From Panaeolus papilionaceus (taxonomy: Eukaryota; Basidiomycota; Agaricomycetes; Agaricales), in contig JADNRZ010000002.1 of assembly GCA_015501605.1 (NCBI GenBank), positions 2,852,001 through 2,916,000 of the forward strand: a DNA stretch of 64,000 nucleotides, read 5' to 3'. The notes under the pieces were generated by a model, which was not told where the DNA came from, ran no database searches, and worked only from the letters and a program-made list of their open reading frames with translations. A program made the position numbers and the translations under genes. How positions within the stretch are numbered: position 1 is the first letter of the stretch; the number at the start of each line of letters is the position of its first letter. Below are positions 52,769 through 64,000 of this stretch, piece by piece.

Positions 52769-54620
52769 TCAACTGAAGATCCACCAAATAGCGAAGGACG
52801 ACCCGAATAGGACACCAAGCGCCCTTGCAATGACTACAACCACAAGTGCCTTGCGGATGGCAGCATAAAAAGTGTTGAGGGCAGAACCAGACCAGTTGAT
52901 CCTATAATTTGACCCAAGCCAAAAAAAAATTGGACAGGAGATGAATATAGAGTAGGTTATTGATGAGCCGGGCATGACCAAGGATCAAGACGTAATCGGG
53001 CACAGTGGTGATAAGAAAGAGGGGTTCAATCAAGGTGGGTAATAACATATAGATAAAAGAGTCATTGGTCAGATAAACCAGCTTTAGGTTTGTGGAATGA
53101 CGACAAGATGAACTCACCGGCGGTCGTTTGTCCCACCCGCGCGAACACTTGCTTCCCAGCCTCTCACGACTTCGCGATATCTCTTGCCAAACACCCTAAA
53201 TCCGCAAAGACGATACGAAATAATATCGTGGCAAGTGCAAAGGAGGAAATCATTCATTGGTGAGAAGATTTCGAGAAAGGCAGAAACTCACCAAATCCAG
53301 AAATTCACATCAGGATAGGAGAACCTTGGGAAGACGCTGGCCAGACTGGGCGCGACGTACTCCATTCTGAAGTCCTCTACGATATTCTGATAAGGGAGCT
53401 GCATCACTTCTGAGAGGGGAGATGGCGGGGTGCGCGCTCCCGACGCTAGCCCGCTGCTAGAACCGTTCCGTGATGGGATATGCAAAGCGCGGGGATTGTC
53501 AACAGAAGGTGCAGGGAGTATCATGTACGACATGAGCTCCAGAGTCATTCCCAATGAAAGTCCCCATAGTTTGAGAGTGGGGGTCGAGGCAGGCTTGCTG
53601 GGGGTAGGCAGTCCCTTCTCGAAACCGTTTTGGGTTTTAGGTGGTTTTTCGGGAATTTGGTCTTGTGACGGGAAAGCTGAGGCCGATTCAATCGAGGAGG
53701 ATGACGGATGTAGGACAATCGCTGGAAATTCCATGCTTCCAATGAAAATCCTTACCAGGAGCCGCAGGACCGCGGAATGCTTTGGAGCTACACGGGAGGC
53801 GGCGTCAACAGTGACACTGGACCACTTGATGGGTGTGTGTTGTGAAATGAGTTCGGAAAGTGGAGTCCAGTGAAGGGTCGTAGATGGTACGGGGTCTGGT
53901 GGTGGGGCGTGGGGTGTGACTTGGAGGAATACAAACGGAGAGAGGATCATAAGCAACCTCTTTCCTAGAGACGTCGTTATTTCGCGGTCATCGAGCTGGC
54001 CGATACTGGTGTAACACGGCTCTGCAAGGTCAATGCCAATCTCCTCCCATGTTTGTCGCATCGCTAGATTGAATTAAAAGAAACAAAATCGAATGAATGC
54101 ATGAACATTGGTTTGACAAGAAATTTAGAATGAAAGAATGCACGGAAGAAAACAAGAAGACAAGGGTAAAGAAACATACCTGTGTAGAGACCGCCTTCAT
54201 CGTCCGCCTCTTGTCTTCCTCCAGGGAATGCTACATGCACTTCGTTTGCTGTTCGAACCTTTGCCTGCCATAGCGAGGCGTCGTTCACGGGAGCATTCTC
54301 CCTTTGCAGAAAAAGTACCTCCGGACGAACATTGGGGCGGTTGACCCAATCCTGTTTAAAGAACTCTGAAAGCGAAGGTGGCTTTATCGTTGGCTCTGGA
54401 ATCGGAAAGCTTGGATCTGGAACGACGCGAATGAGCAGAGCAACTGCTGCTCTTCTAGGCTCTGTAGACAGGGGGGTACTTGAGAGTTAGGACGATGCTC
54501 ATGACCACTAAAAATGAACATACGAGTTGGCGGGGATGCAATAATCCTTGGAGGAGTTGAACGTATACGATGAAGAGCTCTTGCGAGTAAAGGAACGACG
54601 TTTGGAGGAGTATCTGACAT
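52769..54620 (-). CDS. Nudix hydrolase with C-terminal membrane segment (Pcd1/NUDT7-like)
   Basis: Nucleoside-diphosphate-type hydrolase; family members of this type cleave coenzyme A or similar diphosphates. The start is MSDTPPNVVPLLARALHRIR, followed by RRAAVALLIRVVPD and VLFLQRENAP. The Nudix box VAFPGGRQEADDEGG, then LYTAMRQTWEEIGID (split by an intron), keeps the metal-binding E-E pair but has RQ where the consensus has RE. A 200-residue Pro/Ser-rich stretch with LHWTPLSELI and LWGLSLGMTLELM follows, the latter a block seen in CoA-type Nudix proteins. The C-terminal exon carries a hydrophobic segment (ALVVVVIARALGVLFG), a likely membrane anchor. Substrate is inference. Confidence 0.82.
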
Positions 54621-54736
54621 GGTTAGTACTGAAGACCTGTTTCCCCCAAAACTATGACTTTCAATTCTACATACTTCGGCAATTTCCGAGAAATATTAAA
54701 ATCCATTTTATTCAAAAGTAAAATAAAATAAAATGA

Positions 54737-56422
54737 TTAAATTTCGGCCCATCCACCTTCTTTATCTTCTCCACCTTGTAATAGTGCAAGGACAAATACA
54801 ATACCAGCTGCACCAAGACGCATACCTAATCCACGGTAAAGTTGGCCAATTCCAGTGTTCCTAAACCAACTCTGGTATTCATCTTGTTCTTCATTCTCAA
54901 CTTTACCTTCATCAGTTTCTTCCTTCTCCTTTCCTTTACTAGACATCCTTCTTCTTCGAGGTCGTCTTGTAATAGGCAGATCTGACCGTTCCTCCGTAAG
55001 AATATGCCAAAATGCATCCACAACACCGTTGTAGGGCGCAGGCCTCAGTTCAACACACGTCTTGACGGGCTTTGCATTTCCCCTCGTCTGAGCTTGCAGT
55101 CGTCTTCTGATCGTTTCAATCGGAAGCGTAACTAGCAGTCCAATGCAGCTTCCTCCTAATTCTGCCATACCCCAACCAACTGGATGTGTATCTTCCGTGA
55201 TGTGTCCGTAGCCGAAGTATGACGTGACCATGCCGGGGAGTGCCAGCGACACGATCGGCCGCAGTGCGTTGTCCAAAAGTGTTGGAATGAGTAGGTGTGG
55301 GTGTAAATACATGCCCTTCAGTCCTCCTTCATCACGTAGAATTTGCTTGAAGGCGTCAATGGGTCCGGAATATCGCTTGTAGCGCGCCGTGAATGATTGA
55401 ATAATCAAGCGTGTGCGAATGAGGTCCAATGGGGAGAGAATGAAGCCAGTTATGAGGTGCGAAGCAACAGGCAGAATTATTGGTGGTTGGTGGAAAGGTG
55501 AAATATTAGGAAAGAATATCGATTGCAGGAAGCTGTTGAGGAATGGTTGCATCGTGTCCGATATGAGCTCCGTCACACATGATGTTAGTAGACCTGACGA
55601 ATAGCTGTTTAGTTGATGTAATTAATGCAAACTTATGTCAATGTGTCGCCGACCTTTCCATAGCGCTAGCCACCCTTCTGATCTAAAACGACCAACTCGT
55701 TTCATCATACCCCAAACGCCATCTGCACTTCCAACTGGAATAATGTATTCGGGACGTGTGCCTTCCTCAAGCACTGACCGACGGATGATGTATCCTTGTT
55801 CGTCTGTTCGGGCTCGAGGAGTTGGTTTTCGCGTCTTGGGAGGTTCATGAGGATCGACAAAGAGGTCATCATTATCCTCCGACTCTGACTCGCTGACCTA
55901 TGAACAACATGTCAGATAACGAATTCCAAGTCCGAGGTAAATAATGGAACAATGATCCATGGACCATACGTCCCGGGTGAAATCACGCGCCTAAAATACC
56001 AATAAACCAAAATTACTCACCGCTTCCTCTTGAACAGGATCGATTTCCAACTCGTCTCCAGTGTCGCGTGGTACCCACTGAACTTGTAGCAGTAATTTGC
56101 CGACCTCCCATGGCATAACCAAGGCTGTACTGGTGTATTGCAAGAAAGCACTTGCCACCAAAGCTTTCAAAAGCTGAACAGTGTTAATTCCACCATTTGC
56201 TGATGGGTCTGAAAGTGACGATGAGAGAGATGGGGACAAATCAAAGATAGAGTTATGAGATGGTCGAGTGGACCAAGTGTAGCCTTGAGGTTGTGGTGTA
56301 GGTGTGGAGGCTGAGGCTGAGGGGTTGGCAGTAGTGGTATTGAGAGGTGAAGGTGTGAATGACCATGCTTGAGATGGGTCTACATAGAGATCGCGTAGAG
56401 AGGATGGCTGTTGGGAGTTCAT
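54737..56422 (-). CDS. Ugo1-like mitochondrial outer-membrane carrier-fold protein
   Basis: Modified mitochondrial carrier-family protein needed for mitochondrial fusion in yeast (Ugo1). The N-terminus (MNSQQPSSLRDLYVDPSQAW) is a cytosolic low-complexity region, followed by LVASAFLQYTSTALVMPWEV and VGKLLLQVQWVPRD. The next exon carries acidic repeats (SESESEDNDDLF). Carrier-like half-repeats are SHLITGFILSPLDLIRTRLI (with the PLDLIRTR signature) and LVTLPIETIRRRLQAQ. LRDEGGLKGMY and GQLYRGLGMRLGAAG flank them. The second carrier repeat and the long charged insert are as in fungal Ugo1. Function is inferred from family. Confidence 0.85.
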
Positions 56423-57651
56423 GACATGTTCCGACTTCTTGTAGCCTTTGGTAAGAGTTTATTTGGTGTTAACATGTAGAGAGACAATTTATGTAGTTAC
56501 CCAAATGTAAATAAATTTGAACCCTTCAGAACCGTTTTACAACAATATCTGCAAGTTCAATGTGCGTTATTTGAAAATACAATAAACGCCGACTGAACAA
56601 GACGTATAAAGCAGAGAGAGTGATGACAGATTGAAGAGAATTCACATTGGCTTTGGGGAAATCAAAACGGAACCTCTTGATCAACAAGGACAAGCAATTG
56701 TCATAGGCTCATCACGTGTTACGTGTGCACCAGTGATTACGTAGTGTATAGTGAGATAGGGGCTGTTTGGATTTTCCAGAACCTAGACATCTTTGACAAT
56801 GACATTGAGACAAGAATGTGTTTGAGCCGTTGGCCCCTTTAATCAGACCTATGTATCATCTAACGAAGTATTTATCGAACAATATGTCGCTCCAGACTGT
56901 ATACATATCACTTTATGATAAGCGCCCCTTCGGTATCAGTAGCATTTCGATTAGATCCTTACCCATGCAGCACGACTTACACGCGTCATTTTGTTAGAAT
57001 CAGTGGAGTGACCACCTGGAGCTGTGTCAAAGACTGTATATCAGGACAGGGAATGCTTTATGAATAGATGACACTTGCGTTCCTGAGAGGACTCGATATT
57101 CTGAAGGGAAAAAGAATAGGCGAAACTATATTTGCATCATGAGATTCGATGGCGTCGTTTGTGATTAGGATTGTGGCTGGGCTGAGTTCGCAGATCATCA
57201 ACGACGACCAATCCTCAGCTATCCATAACCCGGCGAATAACAAAATAGCTACGTACGACCACGGTATGTTTTTCCTTCCGATTATGCGACGGACCTTTGA
57301 GGGTGGTCTTACCTTATAAACTGTTCAGCTGGTACATAATTACCTCTGTCAATGTGGACATTTTGTGAGATTCGTAGAGATAAAATGTAAATATTATTAT
57401 TATCGTTACAGTTTGTCAAGTAGTCGACCCGAAAAGAGTGACGAAATTGTGGGAAACACAAGCCGAGTCTGACATCAGGCATGTATGAATGCCAGGATTT
57501 AATATCTCCTCCCAACAAACTCCACACCAGAACCATTCCGTTAACACCAACCTTCTCCTCCCCCGACATACTTCTGGCTCTATATCACAGGGGAAAAGTC
57601 GTCGAGCACACCGATATCTGAATATTCACTACCCGACCTTCGACATTCAAG
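56423..57651. other. Divergent intergenic region of Ugo1 and tricalbin
   Basis: About 1.2 kb, AT-rich. Holds the promoters of both neighbours. Short frames only; nothing recognised. Confidence 0.45.
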
Positions 57652-60600
57652 ATGTCGACGACTGCACCCCTGAATGCTCCCAATCCTCAAGCAGTCCCTG
57701 ACGGAATCTTAGTCCACGACATCAAAGAGCAGCCTGCACATCAAACCAACCTTGAACCAGCATCCCTACCTCCCCCTCCTATTGGCATACCACAGACGCT
57801 TGCCGACACTAAGGATAATCAAGAGAGAGGTATGTGAAAAAAACTCATGTTCTCAAGACTCTGGCGTGTGGGAGAAGGCACAGACTGCAAGATTGCAGTA
57901 CGCATCCCGTGGGGGGTGTTTGTGTATCATGCCCATCAAAAGAAACCGACGACAGTGAGAGTATATTGACAACCAGCCAATTTCGCTTATTTGCTACTGG
58001 CTCGTCTCATTATACCTTTACCGCTCGTCTCTTTTTCTCCTAACCTAATTCTGCCAGTACACTGAGCTGACACACTCCTTTCATTTTCTGTTATCATCCC
58101 AATATTCTCCCTTCTTACTCCACATCCGCCAACTTAACTCCAACTTAACCACCAATTCTACCAGAGGTGAAAATGGAGGAAAATGGAGGTGTACCAGTCA
58201 TCCCCACTATTGTCATTGAAGATTCCGAGGATGGCCAGAAAGAAGTAAAGGCCCGAGACACGCCTCAAACCGCGCAGACTGTTCAAGATGAAGAGGCTGC
58301 AGCAGCTCCTCCTGGCGGTCTACCCACCTCCGTCGTTTCAGATGTTCCTGACTGGTACATGACCGGCTGGCGTCAGGTTACAGGCATCGACAACCCCCCT
58401 CTTCCAGAAGGTGTCGAGAAGGAAAAGCGAATTCTCGAACAGTTCATTTCGGAACAATTCTACGGTGCATGGTACCACAACGCCGCCGTCATCATCTTTG
58501 TACGTGTTCCACTGACTGTCTTTTCTCATCATCACTCATCCTTGTTCTACGCTTATTTTGGATCGTTCATTTTTGCTCATTCGGACTGCGCTGTTTCTGT
58601 TTGTTCGTTCATACTCTTCGCTGCGTCTAACCCGATTTGGCCGGGACTCTTGTTTACAATTTGACCTGCGACTACCCTTCAGGCCGTCCTTGCAAGCCAT
58701 TTCCTAACGCGTTTCAGTTTTGGATGGGGATGGTTGTTCATCATTCTGGCAATTTGTAACACCTATTACAGTACCTCAATGGAGCGTGTCAGGCGCAACG
58801 CACGAGACGATATCCAACGCGAACTTGTCAAGACTCGTCTTGCGTCCGAGCACGAGTCTGCAGAATGGATCAACAACTTTCTTGACCGCTTTTGGCTCAT
58901 GTACGAGCCCATTCTGTCGATGACCATCAAATCCTCCGTCAACCAGATTTTGAGCACCGCCGCACCTGCATTCCTGGACTCTCTCAAGCTTGAGGAGTTC
59001 ACACTTGGCACCAAGGCGCCGCGCATCGACAAAGTCCGAACCTTCCCAAAGACTGAAGACGACATTGTAATGATGGATTGGGGCCTCTCGTTTACACCCA
59101 TGGACGTGTCTGATATGACTAGGAAGCAAATCGTCAACAAGACGAACCCCAAGGTTGTGCTCCACATTCGAGTAGGCAAGGGCTTGGCAACAGCTGCGTT
59201 ACCTGTGCTCGTCGAGGACATCACGTTTAGTGGTCTTATGCGCATTCGTATGAAACTCATGTCGAATTTCCCCCATGTGCAAGTCGTGGATATCTGTTTC
59301 TTGGAAAAACCTACTATTGATTATGTCCTAAAACCTCTTGGAGGCGAGACATTCGGTATTGATATCGCTAATGTACGTGCTCTAAATTTACCTTTGTCAT
59401 CCTGACAGAAAGTAGCTCATGCACACACTTACGTTTAGATTCCTGGATTGTCCTCATTTATTCGAGACATGACACACGCCACTCTGGGCCCTATGATGTA
59501 TGATCCCAATGTCTTCACCCTCAATTTGGAGCAACTCTTATCCGGCAAACCTCTTGATGCTGCCATCGGTATCATGCAAGTTGTCGTTCGCTCGGCTCGT
59601 GGAATCAAGGGAACGAAGATTGGCGGTGGAACTCCTGACCCATATGTTTCTCTGTCAATTAACAACCGTGCTGAACTGGCTCGTACGAAATATAAGACCA
59701 ACACGTAAGTCATACCGCATATTCACTTTGCCTGTGACAAGTTTCATCTGTTAATATGGTCTTGTGCGGAATAGGTACAACCCCACATGGATGGAAACCC
59801 ACAATATCCTGATTAACAACATCAACGAGAACCTGGTTCTAAGCCTCTACGACTACAACGATCACCGCAAGAACACAATGTTGAGCTCTGCATCCTTTGA
59901 GATGTCCAAATTGTTAGAAGATGCAACTCAGGAAGACCTCGCGGTCGAACTTTTGAAGGACGGCAAGGATCGTGGTGAACTGCGTTTCGATGTCAACTAT
60001 TTCCCGGTTGTCGAGCCTGAAGAAGGTCAAGAAGAAGTCCTCGAATCTAGTGCGTGTTCTCTGCCTCATGTTTCCTTCGCACATTATTGAATATCTCCGT
60101 TTAGCCGTTGGTATCGTCCGCCTTACTATCCATCAAGCTAAAGAACTCGACAGCAACAAGTCTATGTCTGGCGAACTCAACCCCTTCGCGAAAGTTTACA
60201 TCAACGGATCTCGCAAGGCTGGTTATGCGACTCCCCGTTACAAGCACACCAACAACCCAGTGTGGGAGGCGCCATATGAATATCTCTGCACAGACAAGGA
60301 AAATGCTACGGTCACTATCAAAATTATTGACGATAGAGACTTTTTGAAGGATCCCGTGGTTGGCTACATGGCAATCAAGCTAACGGACCTGTTGGAAGCT
60401 AAAGGACAAGCAGGACGAGATTGGTTCCCATTGAGCGGTTGCAAGTCAGGCAAGCTCAGGTTGTCTGCTGACTGGAAACCTTTGGCAATGGCTGGTGCAC
60501 TTCACGGAAGCGAGCAATACGCCCCGCCCATTGGTGTCGTCCGATTGGTCATTGACCGTGCTGCGGATGTCAAGTGGGTCGCTTTTTTTTTTTTTTGGTA

Positions 60601-63376
60601 TCTCTTTGGTGGCAGTATTGATACGAGAATCGTAGGAACGTCGAGGCTGCACTTGGTGGCAAGAGCGATCCTTATGTCCGTGTGCAAGTCCGCAATGTCA
60701 CAAAGGGTAGGACAGAGGTTATCAACAACAGTAAGTTTTAGCTCAAGTTTTATTCGATGCTCGACGATACTCAAACGACGGTAGACTTGAATCCTGTGTG
60801 GGAGCAAATCATCTATATTCCAGGTACGCCGAGCAGTTTAATTCTTTACTTCTCTATCCTGACATGTCGCACGCAGTTCATTCTCTCCGTGAAAATATGA
60901 TTCTCGAGTGCATGGATTACCAAAACCTCACCCGCGATCGCTCGCTAGGCTCTACAGAACTCCGCGTCGCAGATCTGGCCACTGAATCTCAGGACGAAAA
61001 GTACCCCTTCCAGTCATCTGGTGTTGTTTCCTACAACGCACCCCTCCGTCTTGACAAGGACGGTGTGCATAAAGGAACTCTCCAATACACTGCTGAATTC
61101 GTGCCCTCGCTTAATGTTGAGTTCCACAAGTTCGAAGACAGCCAAAGGGAGATCAGTCACGACAACGCAAGCGACGCTGGTGGCGATGTCAGCCCAGCCG
61201 AAGATGACGATCATCACGATGGACCAATTGCTATTACCATCAAGTCCGAGCCCAAGAAGGTTGAACAGAAACCAGCTGGTACAAATGGAGCCCCCGCGAA
61301 AGGCGCTGATTCAGCATCCATCAAGTCAGCCAAAGAGAGCTTATCGGAGCCAAATAGAGAAGGTCCACAGAGCAATGGTAATGGCAAAAGGAATAGCGTT
61401 GGTAGTGTCAATGGTAATGGTAATGGTGTTGGAGAACCGGGTCAAAATAAGCAAGGTCTCGTTCTGAGTACCGAAGAGCTGCTTCAGCACCGTGAGTTGC
61501 TCTTCCGTATCGATTTACCCTTTGGGCTTTGTCGCTAATAATCCTTCATAGAATCCGGCATTATTGTATTCCATGCTATTTCCGGCCATCTTGCTAAGAA
61601 GGCTCGTCTCGAGGTTTTGTTGGACGATGGATACTGGCCTGCATTCACGACTCAGAAGGCTCGCAGCCATCACGCGCAATGGGGCTACGTCGGCGAGGGC
61701 TTTGTGAAGGAAGTTGACTTCGGCCGTGTGTGGTTGAGGTTGAACGAGAAAGACGACAGCGAAAAGGAAGACATTATCGGAGAATTCAAGGAAGACGCCA
61801 AGACGTTCCTGCAAGCTACCTTGGTATAGCGTTCATACCGTCGAATTTACTCGAGCTAATCTGTTTCAGAGTGGACCCAGGACATATACCCTGAAGGATA
61901 TCAACGACAAGTATACTTCAACAGTCACCATCGAGGCGAGATATATCCCTGTTCCTGTCAAGCTGGATGCAAAGGAGAGTGTTAATAGTAAGTACTGATT
62001 GCAATGAGCTAGCTGTAACATATGTGACTCAAATGCTCGTTATATAGACCAAGGTATCCTACGCGTTGAACTCATTGACGGCCGGGAAATTCGTGGTGTT
62101 GACCGTTCTGGTAAGGGAGTCTACCTTGCACCTTTATGTGTGCTTTTAACACAGGTATAGGTAAATCCGATCCATTTGCTGTGTTCCAGCTTAATGGCCA
62201 GAAGGTTTACAAGTCACAAACGAAGAAGAAAACCATTGCGCCAGAGTGGAATGAGAGTTTCGATGTCACAATTGTAGGTGTAATATCCTTGATCTATCAC
62301 CGTATTCTCAGACATCGTTTTTTGTTTTAGCCTTCCAGGGCTGCTGCAGACTTTTCTCTCGAGCTTTTCGATTGGAACCAGATCGAACAGGCTAAGAGTC
62401 TTGGTGTTGCAGCCATTGATGTGGCGAGTCTGGAACCTTTCGAAGCTCAAGAACGAACCATCAATTTGTCCAGCCACAAGCACGGAGAAAAGGGTCAAGT
62501 TCGCATTCGCATGGTGTTCAGACCAGAAATTATCGCCAAGCAGAGGAAGAATACCTCCACATTTTCTACCGCAGGTCGTGCGATGACACAAATTGGCGGT
62601 TTGCCTCTGTCAGCCGGAAAGGGCGTCTTCCACGGCGTTACAAGTGTGTTCAAGCGTGGCGATAAAGACGAAGATGATATCATGGTTCTCACTGAATCGG
62701 CACCAGTGGCAGACCAGTTGTCCCAGCCTTCAGGTGCTATTGGTGAAAATGCAACTGCAGTGTTCCCTGCGGCTGCGAACGAATCTACCTCGAGCGAACC
62801 AGGCACCCTCAGAATTACCGTTGTGGACGCTAAAGACCTGATCCATTCTGATGTCAAGCCGTATGCTACTCTCCGTGTCGGTGATAAGGAACACAAGACG
62901 AAGCACACTGGGAAGACAGGGTCCCCTGAATGGCAAGCCCTACCCTTGCGTTTTAACTGTGTATTTTCGCTGATGCAAGTTTTGTGTAGGAATGAATCCT
63001 TTATCTTCGCTGCATCTTCTTTCACACCTAAACTATTCATCTGGGTCCATGACCACAAGACACTCGGCAAAGACAAAGAACTCGCTGAAGGCGAGGTGGA
63101 TGTAAGCTCAAATTTTACGGAAATATCGAGCTTCTTGCTCACTCTTCACAGATCTGGCGCCACATCCAAACGAATGGTATTTCTTCAGCAGAAGTTGTCG
63201 TTCAACTCCGTCCAGGCGGTATGATGCAGCTGAGGCTGGAGTTTGATTCGGAGTCAAACCCCAACAGCAGCAGCAACTCAGTCCACTCTGGTCACCACAT
63301 GGGAAAAACGATGTCAATTACACCTTCACGATTCAGCCTCAGGGGACATCGCCCCCATGAGAGCGACGACTCCTAA
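57652..63376 (+). CDS. Tricalbin (extended synaptotagmin-type SMP/C2 protein)
   Basis: ER membrane protein that tethers ER to the plasma membrane and moves lipids. The first exon (MSTTAPLNAPNPQAV) joins the next after a 330-base intron. A cytosolic N-terminus of about 150 residues precedes a hydrophobic hairpin (HNAAVIIFAVLASHFLTRF, then WGWLFIILAICNTYY). The SMP domain runs from ESAEWINNFLDRFWLMYEP to GLSSFIRDMTHATLGPMMY. Five C2 domains follow, starting at AAIGIMQVVVRSARGIKG, VGIVRLTIHQAKELD, IGVVRLVIDRAADVK, QGILRVELIDGREIRG and PGTLRITVVDAKDLI. A low-complexity Gly/Asn/Ser region lies between the third and fourth. The C-terminus ends HRPHESDDS. Many short introns; convergent with Mtq2. 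Confidence 0.94.
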
Positions 63377-63578
63377 TGTTCATGCCATAATCTTGTGCAA
63401 TCATCCCATTTTCCGTCCAACATTCACACTGAGGCTTACTTCTCTGCCTTGCGAACATTTTTTACAGTATCAGCTTTCATTTTGTACTTCTCTTTGACTA
63501 ATGCCCATTCATTTGACGCCTGCTAGTTTATCTGCTCCAGTATTCACATTCTATATAGGAATTGTTTCTATGATGAAA

Positions 63579-64000
63579 TCAATTTCTGGCATGAACAATT
63601 GAACGATTGTGATCCATACCTATGGGCGTAAATCGGATGATGAAGAGATGCTCTCTGCCTGCCCGACGTTGAAACACAATCTAAATGACGGCGATGACTA
63701 CCAATTAGTAGGTTTAGGGGATAGCACTTACCGCATGCTCAAGTCCATAATTGTCCTTCATTTCTTGACATATTTTTGGTATGTTGTTCTCCTTTAGAGC
63801 TACTAGATAAAATCGACCTCCTGGCGATAATAATCGCTAGAAACACCGATGAACGGAAATTCCTCTCCGAATTCGTTCAACACTAACCTCCACTCGACGC
63901 AGAAAGATATCAGTCACTTGCATGCCGTCTGACCCTCCTGCCCATGCTCCCCCGATGTTGCCATGTGCTTGGGCCTTGAGCGCTTCTTGCGCCGAAGTAG
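63579..64000 (-). CDS. eRF1 methyltransferase catalytic subunit Mtq2 (N6AMT1/HemK type), 3' part
   Basis: Methylates the Gln of the GGQ motif in translation release factor eRF1, as a complex with Trm112. Only the C-terminal part is inside the window; it continues beyond 64000. Three exons are visible: up to 63888, 63836-63732 and 63680-63579. The reading is GNIGGAWAGGSDGMQVTDIF, RRVERLLSPGGRFYLVALKE, NNIPKICQEMKDNYGL and IVFQRRAGREHLFIIRF. These match the human N6AMT1 blocks AWAGG, LLSPRGLFYLV, KENN and RQAGQETLSVLKF. A last 34 residues or fewer follow before the TGA at 63579. Tail length beyond RFTP is uncertain. Confidence 0.82.

Noticed and set aside
62495..63142. 215-codon minus frame over the 3' end of tricalbin
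   Set aside because: It is antisense to well-supported C2 domain exons and shows no domain of its own.

Overview
The window is nuclear DNA of a filamentous fungus, most likely a basidiomycete of the Agaricomycetes. Nearly every gene is cut by many short introns of about 50 to 60 bases with GT...AG ends. Genes are 0.1 to 1.5 kb apart on both strands, the tRNAs carry introns, and the proteins are fungal types (chitin deacetylase, Ugo1, tricalbin, Ybt1-like ABC transporter, CYS3-like bZIP). The assignment to Agaricomycetes is inference from gene structure and protein flavour. No transposon, CRISPR array, rRNA or viral gene was recognised.

Layout, left to right: MED6 (-) and an NRAMP metal transporter (+) diverge; a C2H2 zinc-finger regulator (-) follows. 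From 5.5 to 12 kb is a gene-poor island with two intron-bearing tRNA-Lys genes of different anticodons facing each other, and one hypothetical gene (+). From 12.0 to 18.9 kb lies a full-length ABCC transporter (+). MCM5 (-) and a divergent, intronless poly(ADP-ribose) glycohydrolase (PARG) homologue (+) share a 137-bp promoter. A tRNA-Thr, CSN6 (+), a FRAY-type Ste20 kinase (-), a possible small secreted protein (-) and an SRPK-type kinase (+) follow.

From 34.7 to 46.3 kb: a GPI-type chitin deacetylase (-), a SET/NAP histone chaperone (-), Sac1 phosphoinositide phosphatase (-), U2 snRNP A' (+), a TMEM205-like membrane protein (-), the Rieske protein of complex III (-) and a secreted glycerophosphodiester phosphodiesterase (-). 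From 47.9 to 64 kb: a CYS3-like bZIP factor (-), NPL4 (+), a Nudix hydrolase with a C-terminal membrane anchor (-), a Ugo1-like mitochondrial outer-membrane protein (-), a tricalbin with five C2 domains (+) and, cut by the window edge, the eRF1 methyltransferase Mtq2 (-).

Most genes are single-copy eukaryotic housekeeping functions: transcription, splicing, replication, protein turnover, membrane contact sites and lipid turnover. They do not form one pathway. SAC1 and tricalbin both act at ER contact sites, but lie 17 kb apart and are not evidently linked. The items most worth following are the PARG homologue with its altered signature loop and S-phase-type promoter, the intron-only start exon of NPL4, a GC-AG intron in SAC1, the inverted tRNA-Lys pair and the activation-segment insertion in the FRAY kinase. 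Exon boundaries were placed by eye from splice sites and reading frame, so outer CDS limits are firmer than some internal junctions.
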